Assembly (NCBI GenBank): GCA_936450465.1
Contig: OW388296.1
Coordinates: 18,518,526-18,582,525, forward strand
From: Gibbula magus
Lineage: Eukaryota; Mollusca; Gastropoda; Trochida; Trochidae
DNA length: 64,000 nucleotides
Direction: 5' to 3'
Under the pieces are notes generated by a model that saw only the letters and a program-made list of their open reading frames with translations, ran no database searches and was not told where the DNA came from. Both the position numbers and the translations under genes were made by a program. Each line of letters opens with the position of its first letter. Positions within the stretch are counted from its first letter, which is position 1. Positions 11,536 to 22,835 of this stretch are shown here, piece by piece.

Positions 11536-13560
11536 TCGTGAAGCATATCAACATGGCGGTCAAGTCCAAACTGATAGATACTGATATATATTCCAATACA
11601 GATCTACATTTAATACATCTTATATAGTTTTTAGTTCAACGCAAATGACTTCCTATATTTCTTTTAGTTTAGATTTAAATTTCCAATTTCAGATTCAGCT
11701 GTGACTTCAATAGACAGAATTAAATATATGGGCTTATTTGACTTTAAATTTCAGAAAAAAAACATTTGAATCAAATAATGTTAATTTATCCTTAAAAGTT
11801 ACTGTGCATTCATGGGTGGTTTCAGTATCTTAGAATGTCACTTGATGGTTATTGTGTCCCTAATTTTTTTAATCAATTCAAGTCCTGACTCCACAAGACA
11901 ACAACTTCAATCCAGCTCACCTATCGACACTCTGTCATTGCTCCTATACAATCACAGTTGATGGCGTGTCCCATACAGTCTAGATTTTCAACTTGGTTCA
12001 CTACACTTTATTCTATGTATCATGTTATATTACATATTTTGAATGAATTTAATACTGATTTATTGAATTATCAACAAACACCAACAATATTCAAACTTGT
12101 AGAAAAGTTAACACTTTTAAGCTTAAAAGTATACCTATTCCCAAAATTAAGATTTTGATATTATATACAAATTGATGATACAAACATGAATTGCTAAGAC
12201 AATATGCTTGATATATGTATTGTGAACCTTTAATATCTGTGGTTATTGATCTGAAACTACCATATTGTTACCTCAACTTTTTCTTTATTGTTCAGATCTG
12301 AACTGTTAAGTTTTCAAAATAAAAACCAATATATTTATCAGAAGGTATATTTCTTTTTAATTTGCATTGAATATAATTTGTCTCCATACACGTTTACTGT
12401 AATTAAGCTATACTCGTATGTATAATATATAATATTTGTTTTAAAGAAAATGTGCTCATACAATATTATGTCTAAATACCCACTGCATGCTATGTATGTG
12501 TCAGTACAACATGAAATATGAATAATGGATAGTACGAACCTGTTAAAAAATGTTTTGCTTTCATTGAGGGTGTGTAGCATCCAGTTCTTATTGGTAATAT
12601 ACATTGTACTGAATTGCCAAACTGATACCACAATTAGAATTTGGACCCAGAGGGAATATATAAATATAAACAAAGTTGATAGAGATTATAAAATACTTCT
12701 TTGACCCCTATCATTCGGATTACCCGAATTAGAAATTAATTGGGTAATTGTATCCCTGATTCTGCTTTTGGAGGGTGAGGAAACATTTCAAATGTAAATG
12801 TGACATGAGAAGGAATTAATGAATCAGAATGAACATTATGTCACCTGGTAACATGTTAAATCACATGACAGAATTTCCAATAATTAACTGAATAACATAT
12901 TTTTGCATCTTTGTAATGTCTACTGTGTAATGATTTTAAAATATATCTTCAATTTTGTATTTTGTTCAATTTTATTATTTGAAATTAAGAAGAATTAAGA
13001 ATGAATTTTCCATTAAAACAGTTCATACAAGTTTAATTTTGAAAACACCATGTTTATGACTCATGTCTTTACCAAAGCAATGGACTAGCTTGAAACTTAT
13101 ATGTCTGCATATTTGCTGTGATAAACAAATAACTGTCGAAGACCTAGAACTTGTCCATTTTAGCTGAAAAATCCCAACTGCGCTAATCTTGAACCTCGAT
13201 TGGTTTCTACTGATGCCGTCTATTTGATATCCAAGTTGTTGGTACTCTTAACGTCGATTTTTACGTTTTGGTATTTGCATCGATTGCCAGTCAATAGCGT
13301 GATTTAATTTTACCGCCCACGTCTAACGTTAGTTCAAGGGAAGTAACTCGTGCTTTTCACGATTATAATGTTTCAAACCGCAATTTGTAAAGTTTGAAAC
13401 TAGTCTGCTTTAATCCCTATTTTTATATATTTAATAACGGTAATGTTCTTTAAGAATCTAAATTGACGTGTTTAATCAACGTTTTTGGTCTATAGACTTA
13501 CATATAATTGATAATTAATTCATCAGACTGAAATTGTGATAAATTCAACAGGTAAAGGAC
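11536..13560. other. Gene-free AT-rich stretch
   Basis: ORFs at 11,958-12,158 (+) and 12,338-12,673 (-) are low-complexity, rich in I/Y/F/L as expected from AT-rich DNA, and match nothing I know. No splice-bounded exon seen. Confidence 0.5.
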
Positions 13561-13674
13561 TAGATACACTATGTAAAAATGTTCACAGGTGCCCGTCCTC
13601 ACGAGATCATATGTTGCTAAGCAAGAAGTACCTCATAAATAATTTACGACGTGGATTTATAATTAAGTCCACTT

Positions 13675-13925
13675 TGAACGACATGGATACGACCCCGTTG
13701 TGAAACGGTCGTAAGCCATGTCGTATGAAGGTCGTAAACTAGGTCGTATGTGCTACGACCTCCTAAATTTAGGAGGTCTTTGTGCAACGGCGAACAGGTC
13801 ACACATTGTTGATCTTTCCACCGGGATTCGAATCCTGGTCTTTGGCCTATGCGGCCAGCAAGGTAACTTCTACAAGGCTGTATGTGTCCCATTACCTTCT
13901 TGGACTAATTGTAGGACGTCATATT
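13675..13925 (-). mobile_element. tRNA-derived SINE-like element with perfect palindrome
   Basis: On the minus strand CCAGGATTCGAATCCCGG (about 13,819-13,836) is a good RNA polymerase III B box, preceded by an A-box-like segment around 13,870-13,895. The layout is that of a tRNA head without a usable cloverleaf. The tail contains a perfect 22-nt palindrome at 13,757-13,778 and a GTTGTGAAACGG motif near 13,697 shared with the repeat at 11.4 kb. I read it as a SINE; boundaries are approximate. Confidence 0.55.
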
Positions 13926-14320
13926 ATATAATATTGTAGTAATAGCTAAAGTTGAGGGTAAACAAGAATTTATACCTTGAATCGACGATTACCTCAGATT
14001 CTACAGAATCAAATAGAAACTTAGTTTCGGTAACTTTAGTAACTTAGTAACTTTAGTAAGTAAACTGTGTTGCTAAAGTTGAATCATATGAAAATATTAT
14101 TCAATGCGAAAAATATAAATTATTGATGTGGATTACGGTAATTGTAACGTACCATTCAGTGATATGTTAAACTGTAAATATCGGCAACACTTAACAAAAT
14201 CTTGATTTCATGTTCACTCAAATACCCCTTCTGTGAAACATTACAAGTGCATTTAAAGTCAGCAGTTTAAAGCCTTTTATTACTGTTACTGATTATGCTT
14301 ATGGAAGTTATATTATTATT
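13926..14320. other. Gene-free stretch
   Basis: Only a short TAACTTTAGTAACTTAGTAAC run near 14,030-14,060. Nothing else supported. Confidence 0.5.
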
Positions 14321-14380
14321 CAGCTATGATAGTTTGGCGCCGCTTGATGTAAAACAATCGTTAAGATAAAGATCAGCTTA
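14321..14380 (+). repeat. CAGCTATGA...TTGGCGCC cassette, copy 2 of 3
   Basis: CAGCTATGATAGTTTGGCGC followed by CGCTTGATGTAAAACAATCG and AAGATAAAGATCAG. Same motif order as at 6897 and 20,151, with more differences. Confidence 0.55.
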
Positions 14381-14412
14381 ATACACAATCTAGACTATCC
14401 AACACCTTTGCT

Positions 14413-14941
14413 TTAAAGGCGTTGTAGCACGTTTTTTTGCATATTTTGTTTTCTCAAATCTGCGATTTATCATTAAAATTTATACACAATATTGTTAATT
14501 TAGAGGGTACTACATCTCATTATACTTGCCGTATCCATAGAAAACGGTTATCCGTATTGCAAGAAAATGGTGCGGCATATAAAGCGACAGTGGTGTGGAA
14601 CTCGTCAGTGTGAGAGATAGATTAGTTTCATGCCAGTTGAGAGTTCAGACAGCATGATAATTGACCATTCTATCGTGGCACTATATTCAAAACACTACTT
14701 TGAGTGTTCAGATATCGTTACAGCGGTCAGATCACTTGAACTACCTTCGAGCGGCCATTTTACTGTGAATACATTAACATGGCCGCTCACAGGGAAATGG
14801 ACGCGCTTGGAACAATGTACATTCGTTCTAGAACTCCTTTTATTGATTCGGGAGTAATATTTATCCATTGAACAAACACTTATTTACCTTTCATGAGATC
14901 ACTTTATTTCAGTAAGAAAAACGTGCTACAGCGCCTTTTAA
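14413..14941. mobile_element. MITE with GGCG(T/C)TGTAGCACG TIRs and TTAA target site
   Basis: The left end AAGGCGTTGTAGCACGTTTTT and the right end, read on the minus strand as AAGGCGCTGTAGCACGTTTTT, are inverted repeats. TTAA flanks both ends (14,413-14,416 and 14,938-14,941), so the element body is about 14,417-14,937. TTAA target duplication is typical of piggyBac and Kolobok elements; which one cannot be told without a transposase. The core holds a 10-bp inverted pair GAGCGGCCAT/ATGGCCGCTC near 14,750-14,790. The 75-codon ORF at 14,630-14,857 lies inside the element and is probably not a gene. No transposase is present, so the element is non-autonomous. Confidence 0.7.
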
Positions 14942-15936
14942 GTTAGAAAATGGGGATTTTATACTCAGGGGAAATCTTAACATTGAATGTTATTCTCATT
15001 ATAAGTAATAGAAGGATGTGATACATGCATATCGAGATTTCAGGAATATGTCTTCTTCAGAATATAACTTTGCAACACGAAATTAAAGAAATAACATCTT
15101 ACTATATTCAAAATTGCAAAAGGCATCCTATCATAAAAGAACTAACCATACATGTGTTGCTCACAAACACAATGAAGTAGTATAGGCCTAGCACATAACC
15201 TTGCATATGTTTGTGTATCCAGTTACAGCACTTGACATGCTCCCTCCTGTCGATACATTGTTTGCATCTTGCAACAATATGAACTCATTGCAACAGTTTC
15301 TTTCGAGTTCAACAGGACTAACGTCCTCCTGCTTCAACTATAATAGTTCAGGGCAAAACTATACTTTATTACAAAACACATTGGGGAACAGATAACTTCC
15401 TTTCTTAATTAATGTGTGTAGGCCACCGTTACGTTCATATCGGCAGTCATAAACCATGCAATTAAACCAGTTGAAAATAATAATAAACGTTGCGTCTTAC
15501 TAAAACATTAAAAGTAGCAAACATCTTCTTGAATATTTTTGCACCAAGCTTAGATCAACTGATTTGCTAAGTGCCCAATTACTGTCTTACCGGGACATAA
15601 TAAACAAACGATAAAGGATTCCGATAAGTTATAAAGATAAGGACAATCAAAGCACAGACATACTTAGTAGTATCAGTGTGATTTATTTGTGTCATAAACT
15701 CACGGGCAAAATTAACGCTGCCTTTTATTTTTCTTTTAATAAAAACGCATGAAAAGGTATGCTAACAGATGCGATACCCTTTTTAGAATAACAACAATTT
15801 ACATCAGGTTGAAAAATCTCTGTCTGTCACATGATGATAAGTTTAGAAATTATGAGCATTTGTGTGAGGGGTTTTTGATTGTCCATAATTCGATCATATG
15901 TTCCTGTACTTGTTGTCAAACAATAACCGGTTAACG
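14942..15936. other. Gene-free stretch
   Basis: ORFs at 15,201-15,395 and 15,749-15,934 show no domain. No other structure seen. Confidence 0.5.
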
Positions 15937-16318
15937 TCTGTCTGTCGTGTAGAGGGTGTTAAAGACGTTCCTTTAACAGTGCCTGCGTCATTGTCTGTCT
16001 GTCGTGTGGAGGGTATTGGCGTCACTTCTATGACAGTGCCTGTGTCTACTACTGTCTGTCGTGTGGAGGGTGATGACGTCACTTCTCTAACAGTGCCTGC
16101 GTCATTGTCTCTCTGTCGTGTGCTGGGTGTTGACGTCACTCATCTAACAGTGCCTGCGTCATTGTCTGTCGTGTGGAGGGGGTTGACGCCACTCCTCTAA
16201 CAGTGCCTGCGTCATTGTCTGTCTGTGTTGTGGTTGGTGTTGACGTCACTCCTCTGACAGTGCCTCTCTCAACGTCTGTCTGTGTTGTGGTGGGTGTTGA
16301 CGCCACTCCTCTAACAGT
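15937..16318. repeat. 57-bp minisatellite (about 6.7 units)
   Basis: The motif ACAGTGCCTG or its variants recurs at 15,976, 16,033, 16,090, 16,147, 16,200, 16,257 and 16,314: steps of 57 nt except one step of 53 nt. The unit also contains TCTGTCTGTCGTGTGGAGGG and a GACGTCACT motif. Because 57 is a multiple of three, the array stays open in one frame on each strand, giving 81-100 codon ORFs of 19-residue repeats; the 53-nt unit shifts the frame. No start-site, signal peptide or neighbour supports translation. Confidence 0.9.
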
Positions 16319-17878
16319 ATATGTATATATACTTATATACGTATTAACCTCAAAAGCCGATCATAGACGTTTATGAGACGTTTAAAAGATTATTGCTAGC
16401 ATATGCGCATAGTTGTGCTAAATGCTAACAAGGATTCTTCCAAATGGAATTTCGACCATAGAAAGGAGAAAAACTTATTTCCCCGAAAATTCGTATTGCA
16501 TATTCGCCACGACCCCTCAGGAATGGCTGGTCCATTTGTGAAAATGTTTTGTTTTATATGGTATCGAAAGATGGTTCTATCTTTGGGTCGAAATTGTATT
16601 AACGTTTATAAAACTAGTGTTTCTTTCTGAGTTTATGTTTATCTGGATTATATAAAAATTCCCTGAGATGAATGTAAAAAAGAACAACCGAAAAAGCCAT
16701 GTGCTATCCAAGTAGGTTATATGAACATAAACTTATATGATAAATTCATTTTACCACGAAAAACTGAACTTTGACATTCTGTAAAGGTCAACAAAGATGA
16801 TAAATAGAACTGACAGCTTTATTTCATGTGTCTATTTTTAGGTATTTGCATGAAATATTGATTATTAACTGTCGATTTTTTAAATTGATACATTTTCCAT
16901 GTTAATTTCAACACCAAAATATATGTGATTGAAAAATAAGAATAAAAGGAATATTTAGAACCATTTACAGTGATGTGTGTCATTCCTGTTCATAAATCTG
17001 AAAACAAATTCTGATATTAATTTATCAACATAATATACATTTTACTGTTCTTCCCAAATATAGCAAATTCTAAGGGGTAACATAATATAGCACGTCTGTA
17101 TCAATCTAGAATCTGGCATTTTACACAGTTGAAAATTTAACCAGAAGTACAAATATGCATGGGATAACGTTCATATTCTCGAACAAACAAGACTAAATGA
17201 TTGGAAAAGGAGCGTTTGACTTAGACAAACCGGATTATTGTGACAGCTTTATTGCCCAGCTTTCAATTGTTTATGACCTAATTGTAAATGTTTATATTAT
17301 TTCTATACCGTGTGCATGGTTAGTAACTAATGTGCATGCTACACTGTATAACAGCACTAGATCGTGAGACGCCGTTATGAACAAATGTGGTCATGTGAAT
17401 CTGTCATGAACACATATCACAGGCCTATTCGGTTTAAACTTCTCCGGCATGAAATGTGTATTTGACACGTACGTATCATCAACTATACTTAGCGATAACC
17501 ATCGCTAACAACCGCTTTATGACTATGTGTATTAAACAGTATGGATGTGCTGATAGAGTACAACTGTATTGTCTTTTACATAAATGTGGTTATAACAGAC
17601 TTTAAAAACGCATTTTCTGATATGATGTCGTTCTACTAGATGGAGATAAATGTACTTCGATGTAGTCTATATCTTTGTGAGGGATCGTTTACGCTACATA
17701 CGGCAATGAAGCATATTTACTGATGAGCATAGATAGAAACGAACTCCGAATTCCTTTAGATGGAATTAGTTCGTAACTTAGGAGTTAGTGTGAGTATTTG
17801 GTAGATCTGCAATTTCTATAACATACATAACATAGTTCAATTATCTTATTTTTTGTGTACTTTATTATTACAATCAAT
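16319..17878. other. Gene-free stretch
   Basis: A 75-codon ORF at 16,403-16,630 has no recognised domain. Otherwise AT-rich with nothing notable. Confidence 0.5.
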
Positions 17879-17879
17879 A

Positions 17880-18524
17880 ACAAGTAGTTGTCACTAAGGT
17901 GACATGATCCCCCGCCGCAAGTTTATACCTCAAAATTTTAAAATAATGTCAAGATCAGCAAAATCGACTGTCAAACATGTCGAAAAAGTCAAAGCTCCAC
18001 TGTGACCTTGAGAAAAATGTCAAGGTCACCAAAATCTAATCAGCCCTTTGTCTTTTCTAGGAGGTGCAATATTTAAGATATGATGGAATTCCGGTGAATG
18101 GTTCTTGAGATATCCCGCTGACAACCTTTACATGTACATTAACATGTAAAAAAATTCAAAGTTCTGCTGTGACCTTGAAAATAATGTCAAGGTCACCAAA
18201 ATCTAATCAGCCCGTCGTCTTTCCTTGGAGAAGCTTTGTGTAAAATATGAAGATAATCCAGCGAATGGTTATTGAGATATCCCGCTGACAAGGGTAAAAT
18301 GACAAAGTCTCGTTGTGACCTTGAAATGAAGGTCAAGGTCACAAACCTCTGTAGGAACATTACTCTTCCTATGATGAACCCATATGCAAAATATGAAAAG
18401 AATCCAGTAAATAGTATTTGAGTAATTCCATTTCGTACGGACGTACGTACGTAAGGACGGACGGACGGACGCAGCCGAATACTATATCCCCCGCTTCGCG
18501 CTAAACGCGCGGCGGGGGATAATA
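17880..18524 (+). mobile_element. Non-autonomous repeat with GACCTTGA/TCAAGGTC hairpins, copy 1
   Basis: It begins ACAAGTAGTTGTCACTAAGG and ends GGCGGGGGATAATA; a second copy with the same ends and orientation is at 48,822-49,420. ATCCCCCGCCGC near the left end and GCGGCGGGGGAT at the right end are inverted. Inside are three units of TGACCTTGA, 8 nt, TCAAGGTCA (18,003-18,028; 18,170-18,195; 18,316-18,341), each able to form a 9-bp stem. A GGAC-repeat tract lies at about 18,455-18,471. The 116-codon minus ORF (18,193-18,543) is repeat-derived and I do not consider it a gene. Confidence 0.8.
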
Positions 18525-18654
18525 AGGTAGCGTAATAACCCATGTTGTGTCATATATACACTATATATATAGAATCACTCCTGTTCTCCTCAAAATAGGA
18601 AGAACAAATTAGAATGTTTTGTTCATTAGAGGTAACGTGTGAAGAAACTGGGAT

Positions 18655-18835
18655 ACTAACAATATGGAAATAATTACACAACGAGAAAACCAAATGATGA
18701 GCTTCCGGTGTTGATTGGTGAGGGTTTCTTTTAGCTCTTCTTTCCACATACTTACAAGCTGTAGAAGTTTTTATCACTTATTAACAAGCAAAAAGACCAA
18801 TTTGTAAGCAGCTGCACCAATAAATCCGACATGTT
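18655..18835 (+). repeat. Interspersed/duplicated block, copy 2 (first copy at 4.2 kb)
   Basis: Matches 4165-4335 across its length, including GTTGATTGGTGAGGGTTTC and TATCACTTATTAACAAG. It lacks the foldback element that follows copy 1, so that element either inserted into copy 1 or was lost here. Confidence 0.7.
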
Positions 18836-20150
18836 TGCTGTTAACCTTCCCTGCCGTTTAATCTGTCGTATTCAATATTCGTAAGTCTAACGGTTCCTGA
18901 ACAGTTAACTTGTCAACGAGAACCAAATAATTAACGAGGCTCTGATGTACAACATTTTATCAATTCTGAGGTGTCCCTGACAATTCTGGTTTGTTTTATG
19001 AAAATAAACATATACACTTCCGAACAAGAGAAAGTAAACACCTCATTTGGTATTATTATATGTATGATTTTTAACAATCTAAATAAATTTAGATCGACTG
19101 TTCTATATTATGTTAATACAATATAACATTATAAAATATGTCGATCTAAAGTTATTAAGATTGAATTGTTAATGACAAATATCTCGAGTTTTCGACATCG
19201 TACTCTAAAACTGAAAAATGCAGGCGTTTAGTCATCAGTCAAGGAATACTTCTCCGTGGTTTGTATTTGAAAATCAGTAAAATATAAATTTAAAAAATCT
19301 TCTCAGATTAGTGTGAATAAAGCCCTAATGTTAATCGTCATAAAACTCACATTATATGTGAAAATAAATAAAAGTGCCTCATTCTTCACATACACATATA
19401 CAACATTTTAAACATGGTAGGGCTCATGGTGGCGTACATTTCATGTCTACATTAACCAATCAATCACTCAAACTACCACATGTATGTGGTATCATATCGT
19501 GCCATAATCAATGCATCTAATGTTTATTAAAACATTAAATTTATCGAAAATCGAAAAGATTTTGCTCGGTAGTTTACATCTTAAAACTATACCTTACTCC
19601 AGGACAATACTTCATGTTCTCCTGTAAACCAACTGTCAAAAGCACATATGTGCTCCCCACTTATACAAGCAGCAATGAATGCAACATTGAACAAATAAAT
19701 ACCGGGAGATGTTTTCCTACCTGCAGGTGCGTATACTTGATGTATACTTTCTGGTGTGCCATATTTCAAGTGTTCGACCTTAACTTAATGGAAATACATT
19801 CCCCATGTGATTACCTGCTACGCGAATAAAACATTAGAGTTTGAAAGATAAGACGAAACATTACCTAACCATTGTTCAGGGAACTTAAATCAGCAGCATT
19901 ACATATTTTGTCAAATCCTGCATTTTGCCTGCACCTGATGCTCTAAAAGGGGTGAATACAACAACCATACTATATTTTGACAACAAGATAGTATCTAATC
20001 TTAAGACGTTAGTTTACATCAATCCACATTACAAGTAATTCAAACCATCATGCAACCCTTCATGTAATTATTAAGAACAGATCTATTGATAAAGCTTATC
20101 ATCGGATGGTTTTAATTTAGCTAAATACCCTGTTACTGAGTAGACTCTAT
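18836..20150. other. Gene-free stretch
   Basis: Opposed small ORFs at 19,587-19,829 are complementary shadows with no recognised product. Nothing else supported. Confidence 0.5.
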
Positions 20151-20215
20151 TGAGCTATGACCAGTTGGCGCCTTGTGTTGTAAAAACCTCTTACGATTAA
20201 GATCTAATGACATCA
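20151..20215 (+). repeat. CAGCTATGA...TTGGCGCC cassette, copy 3 of 3
   Basis: GAGCTATGACCAGTTGGCGCC, then TTGTGTTGTAAAAACCTC, then GATTAAGATCTAATG. Closest to the copy at 6897. Confidence 0.6.
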
Positions 20216-22515
20216 GACATTTTATGGTGCCACTTAAACTTCGAAATAGACAGGAGCTAGATTTGCAGTGTTGGGTCTGATAAAATCAAATAGAATACCA
20301 TTAAAAACAAATAGAGGTAGGACCAAATCTTTAGAAGTGGAATACATGAGAAAGAAATATTTCTAGAAAGCAAATTCTTCATTGTGAATATAAGTTGAGC
20401 ATATGTGTACTCCTTCATCAGGTGGATTATGATCCATTTTCAAATGTTGTGGTAATTTAGCCTTGTTACTTGCATTTCATGGACAACACCGTCCATGAGA
20501 AACAAACATATTTAATACAAGCAAGAATTACGTGTACGTCATAATGTCAAATAAACTAAACAGAACACCACAACAGTTGCTATTGACAAGCAGAAAAGAA
20601 CAGGCGATATTAATCACGGACGTTACATTCCAGAGATTTCCTCTCTCGTCGGTACTGGGTGCAAGGAGATTGGGTATTCAGTGTTTGGGGTATCAGTAAA
20701 TACCGAACTCAGCAACGTGGCACATGACAAAAGTTTTAATGGTCAGAAGTTATGTATACGCATTAGAAATATATACATTTAAGACTTCCATATGACATAA
20801 AACTAAATTTTATCAGTTTTATTGTTGTTCTGTGCGTAAACAAAAAGACAACAAAGATGAAATGGTCATGGTATTGATAAATTTTACTCACTCTTGTTTT
20901 GGGTTAAGATGTATGATTTTTGGGGAAAACATTACTGTTAAGAGAAGAGTTGTACAGTTATGTCCACCTCTATTGTTGATAGGTCACCAGCATGCTTAAT
21001 CAATATTACTTAAAATATGTTTCAATTACAGGCTGTAGACGTTTTAATATGGGGAAAATTACAAGTTGTAAAGTTCTCATTTCAATTCGCTTATGTTAAG
21101 TTAACTCTTACACAAAAGGAACCTAAAAACAGAGGCTCCTTTTCGATATTTAATAAAATAGTTATGTTTTCAGAATACATAATTTAATCTAAGGGTTATA
21201 AGTTGTTTGGAGTGAAATTAACATGCATATGAGATATTCAACAAAGAGCGTTTGGTACCTAGGTGTGGTGATGGATGATCTGAATCAAGAGTCCGGTATA
21301 CTGATGTTGAAGTGACATCCATTGTGCTTCATACTATTTTATTTGGCTTTAATATGTGATAAGATACCATATGTACATGCTATGTAATAATAACAAGTTT
21401 CCACTGAAGATCGAGTTACATCATTATACTTGTGCAGAAACGGAAACCTTATGCCCAATTTTCATGCACAATTATCGCATGACCTTGACCTAAACAGAAT
21501 CGTCGTTTTGTATTCTTGTCTTTTGTACATAATTAAGTTTAGTTTCCAAATTACGTTTCACCAGTCATAGTGCATATCAAGTTTCCGATCAGAAGTCACT
21601 ATTTTCACTTTTATGTCGTGACTTTACTGAGTCGACTATCAGAGTCAGTGCCTCTCGATAAAATAACACCGTTTGGCCTTCGCGACCCCCAACAACACAC
21701 TAGAGTAAACGCGTATATGTCGTAAATAGCTAACTTTCTATTTCTGTGTCTATAACAGCGGACGATATAGTATATAGATACTGTTATTAGGTTTAATTAT
21801 AGTACCTATCATACCTACCACTTGGTATACCCCTAGGGAATTGATATGAAAATATTGATCCGTGATTCATAAATTTGATTGGTGTTTCAGAACGGTCTTA
21901 TCAACTCTATATCTTGAGGTGATATTTCCTTAATGTACGTTTACCCCCATATGAAGCTTTGAGCTTTGAAGAAGAGAAGTGTAACTATCGGATATTTGAC
22001 ACCTACAAAATGTACACGTCATATTGTGAAGTGTGGAGGCCATTATCGTACACCAGAGATCTCGTTTATGAACGAGTCGTAAATGAATCAACCTTACTAT
22101 ACTTACATGTAGGTGTAGGTAGGATCACCTGTGAATTTGACCCCTCAGTGTATACCATATTGGTGTGATGTATGTGTGAATCAACTGGAAAGTAACTGGA
22201 GATTTAGCCTCACACTTAAAAGACAAAATGTCTAGATATGTCTTAAAAAAACGAGGTTTCATTATAAATGTAAAAAATCTTCATCACCACTGACCTGGTG
22301 AAGCGGTATACAGATGCATGTCCTCTGCAGTCTAAAGTTCTTCGTCGTACGTCTGCATATGTAAGACAGACGATTTTATCCAATAATTTATCATGTTGTT
22401 ACTTCGTAGCTGATAAGTGTTAAAACATTAACGCACTGCAGGACTACTCAAATCTAGTTATTCCGAAGTTGTTTAATAAACAGCGACCAAGAAAAATTCG
22501 TAATACTTCTGTTTT
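20216..22515. other. Gene-free stretch
   Basis: A 69-codon ORF at 21,959-22,168 has no recognised domain. A TGCATATGTAAGACAGAC block near 22,355 echoes 8047 in the first unit of the duplicated region. Confidence 0.5.
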
Positions 22516-22835
22516 TGGTTTTATAGGTAGAGCAGACATTCTAGTTTTACACCCCTCACTAATTGGGTTTCTTAACACCTGTCTCTTGTCTGTATCACGT
22601 TAATAGAAGAGTTCCATTTGCTCAAACACTGTACACGTCATCATGGCCGTGGATACATCACAAATCAACGTAATTGGCTGGGTAATTGTAGTGTTAATGT
22701 TTCAAGCTGTGTCTGTATATCAATGGATACATCTTCATTAAGGGGGAAACAGGAACAATCTGTGCGGTAAACATTTAATTCTTACCTTATCACTAAACTG
22801 CAGGCAAATAATGTTGACCTGTAAGGTATACGAAA
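22516..22835 (+). CDS. Short ORF with signal-peptide-like start, copy 2 of duplicated first exon
   Basis: ATG at 22,643 opens a 32-codon ORF (stop TAA at 22,739-22,741) starting MAVDTSQINVIGWVIVVLMF: a short polar start, then about 12 mostly hydrophobic residues, as in a signal peptide. The 5' block, from TATAGG at 22,522 through the leader, aligns to 8513-8822 with perhaps 75-80% identity by eye. Conservation of leader and hydrophobic start in both copies suggests an exon of a small secreted or membrane protein. A possible splice donor (AAG|GTATAC) lies near 22,828. I recognise no family and the early stop may mean it is also dead. Confidence 0.35.

Noticed and set aside
12338..12673. 111-codon minus ORF
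   Set aside because: Composition (I, Y, F, L) is what AT-rich DNA gives; no domain or splice context.
13819..13895. tRNA gene on the minus strand
   Set aside because: Good B box, but no acceptor stem closing at a proper distance; part of a SINE-like repeat.
14630..14857. 75-codon ORF with an upstream ATATAAAG TATA-like box
   Set aside because: It lies inside a TTAA-flanked MITE and includes its internal inverted repeat.
15894..16376. 19-residue repeat ORFs on both strands (repeat protein?)
   Set aside because: Openness follows from a 57-nt period; one unit breaks frame, there is no signal peptide or splice support, and both strands are equally open.
18193..18543. 116-codon minus ORF with arginine/serine-rich and hydrophobic parts
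   Set aside because: It lies wholly within a repeat that has a second copy at 48.8 kb, where the frame is broken; its residues come from the GGAC tract and GACCTTGA hairpins.
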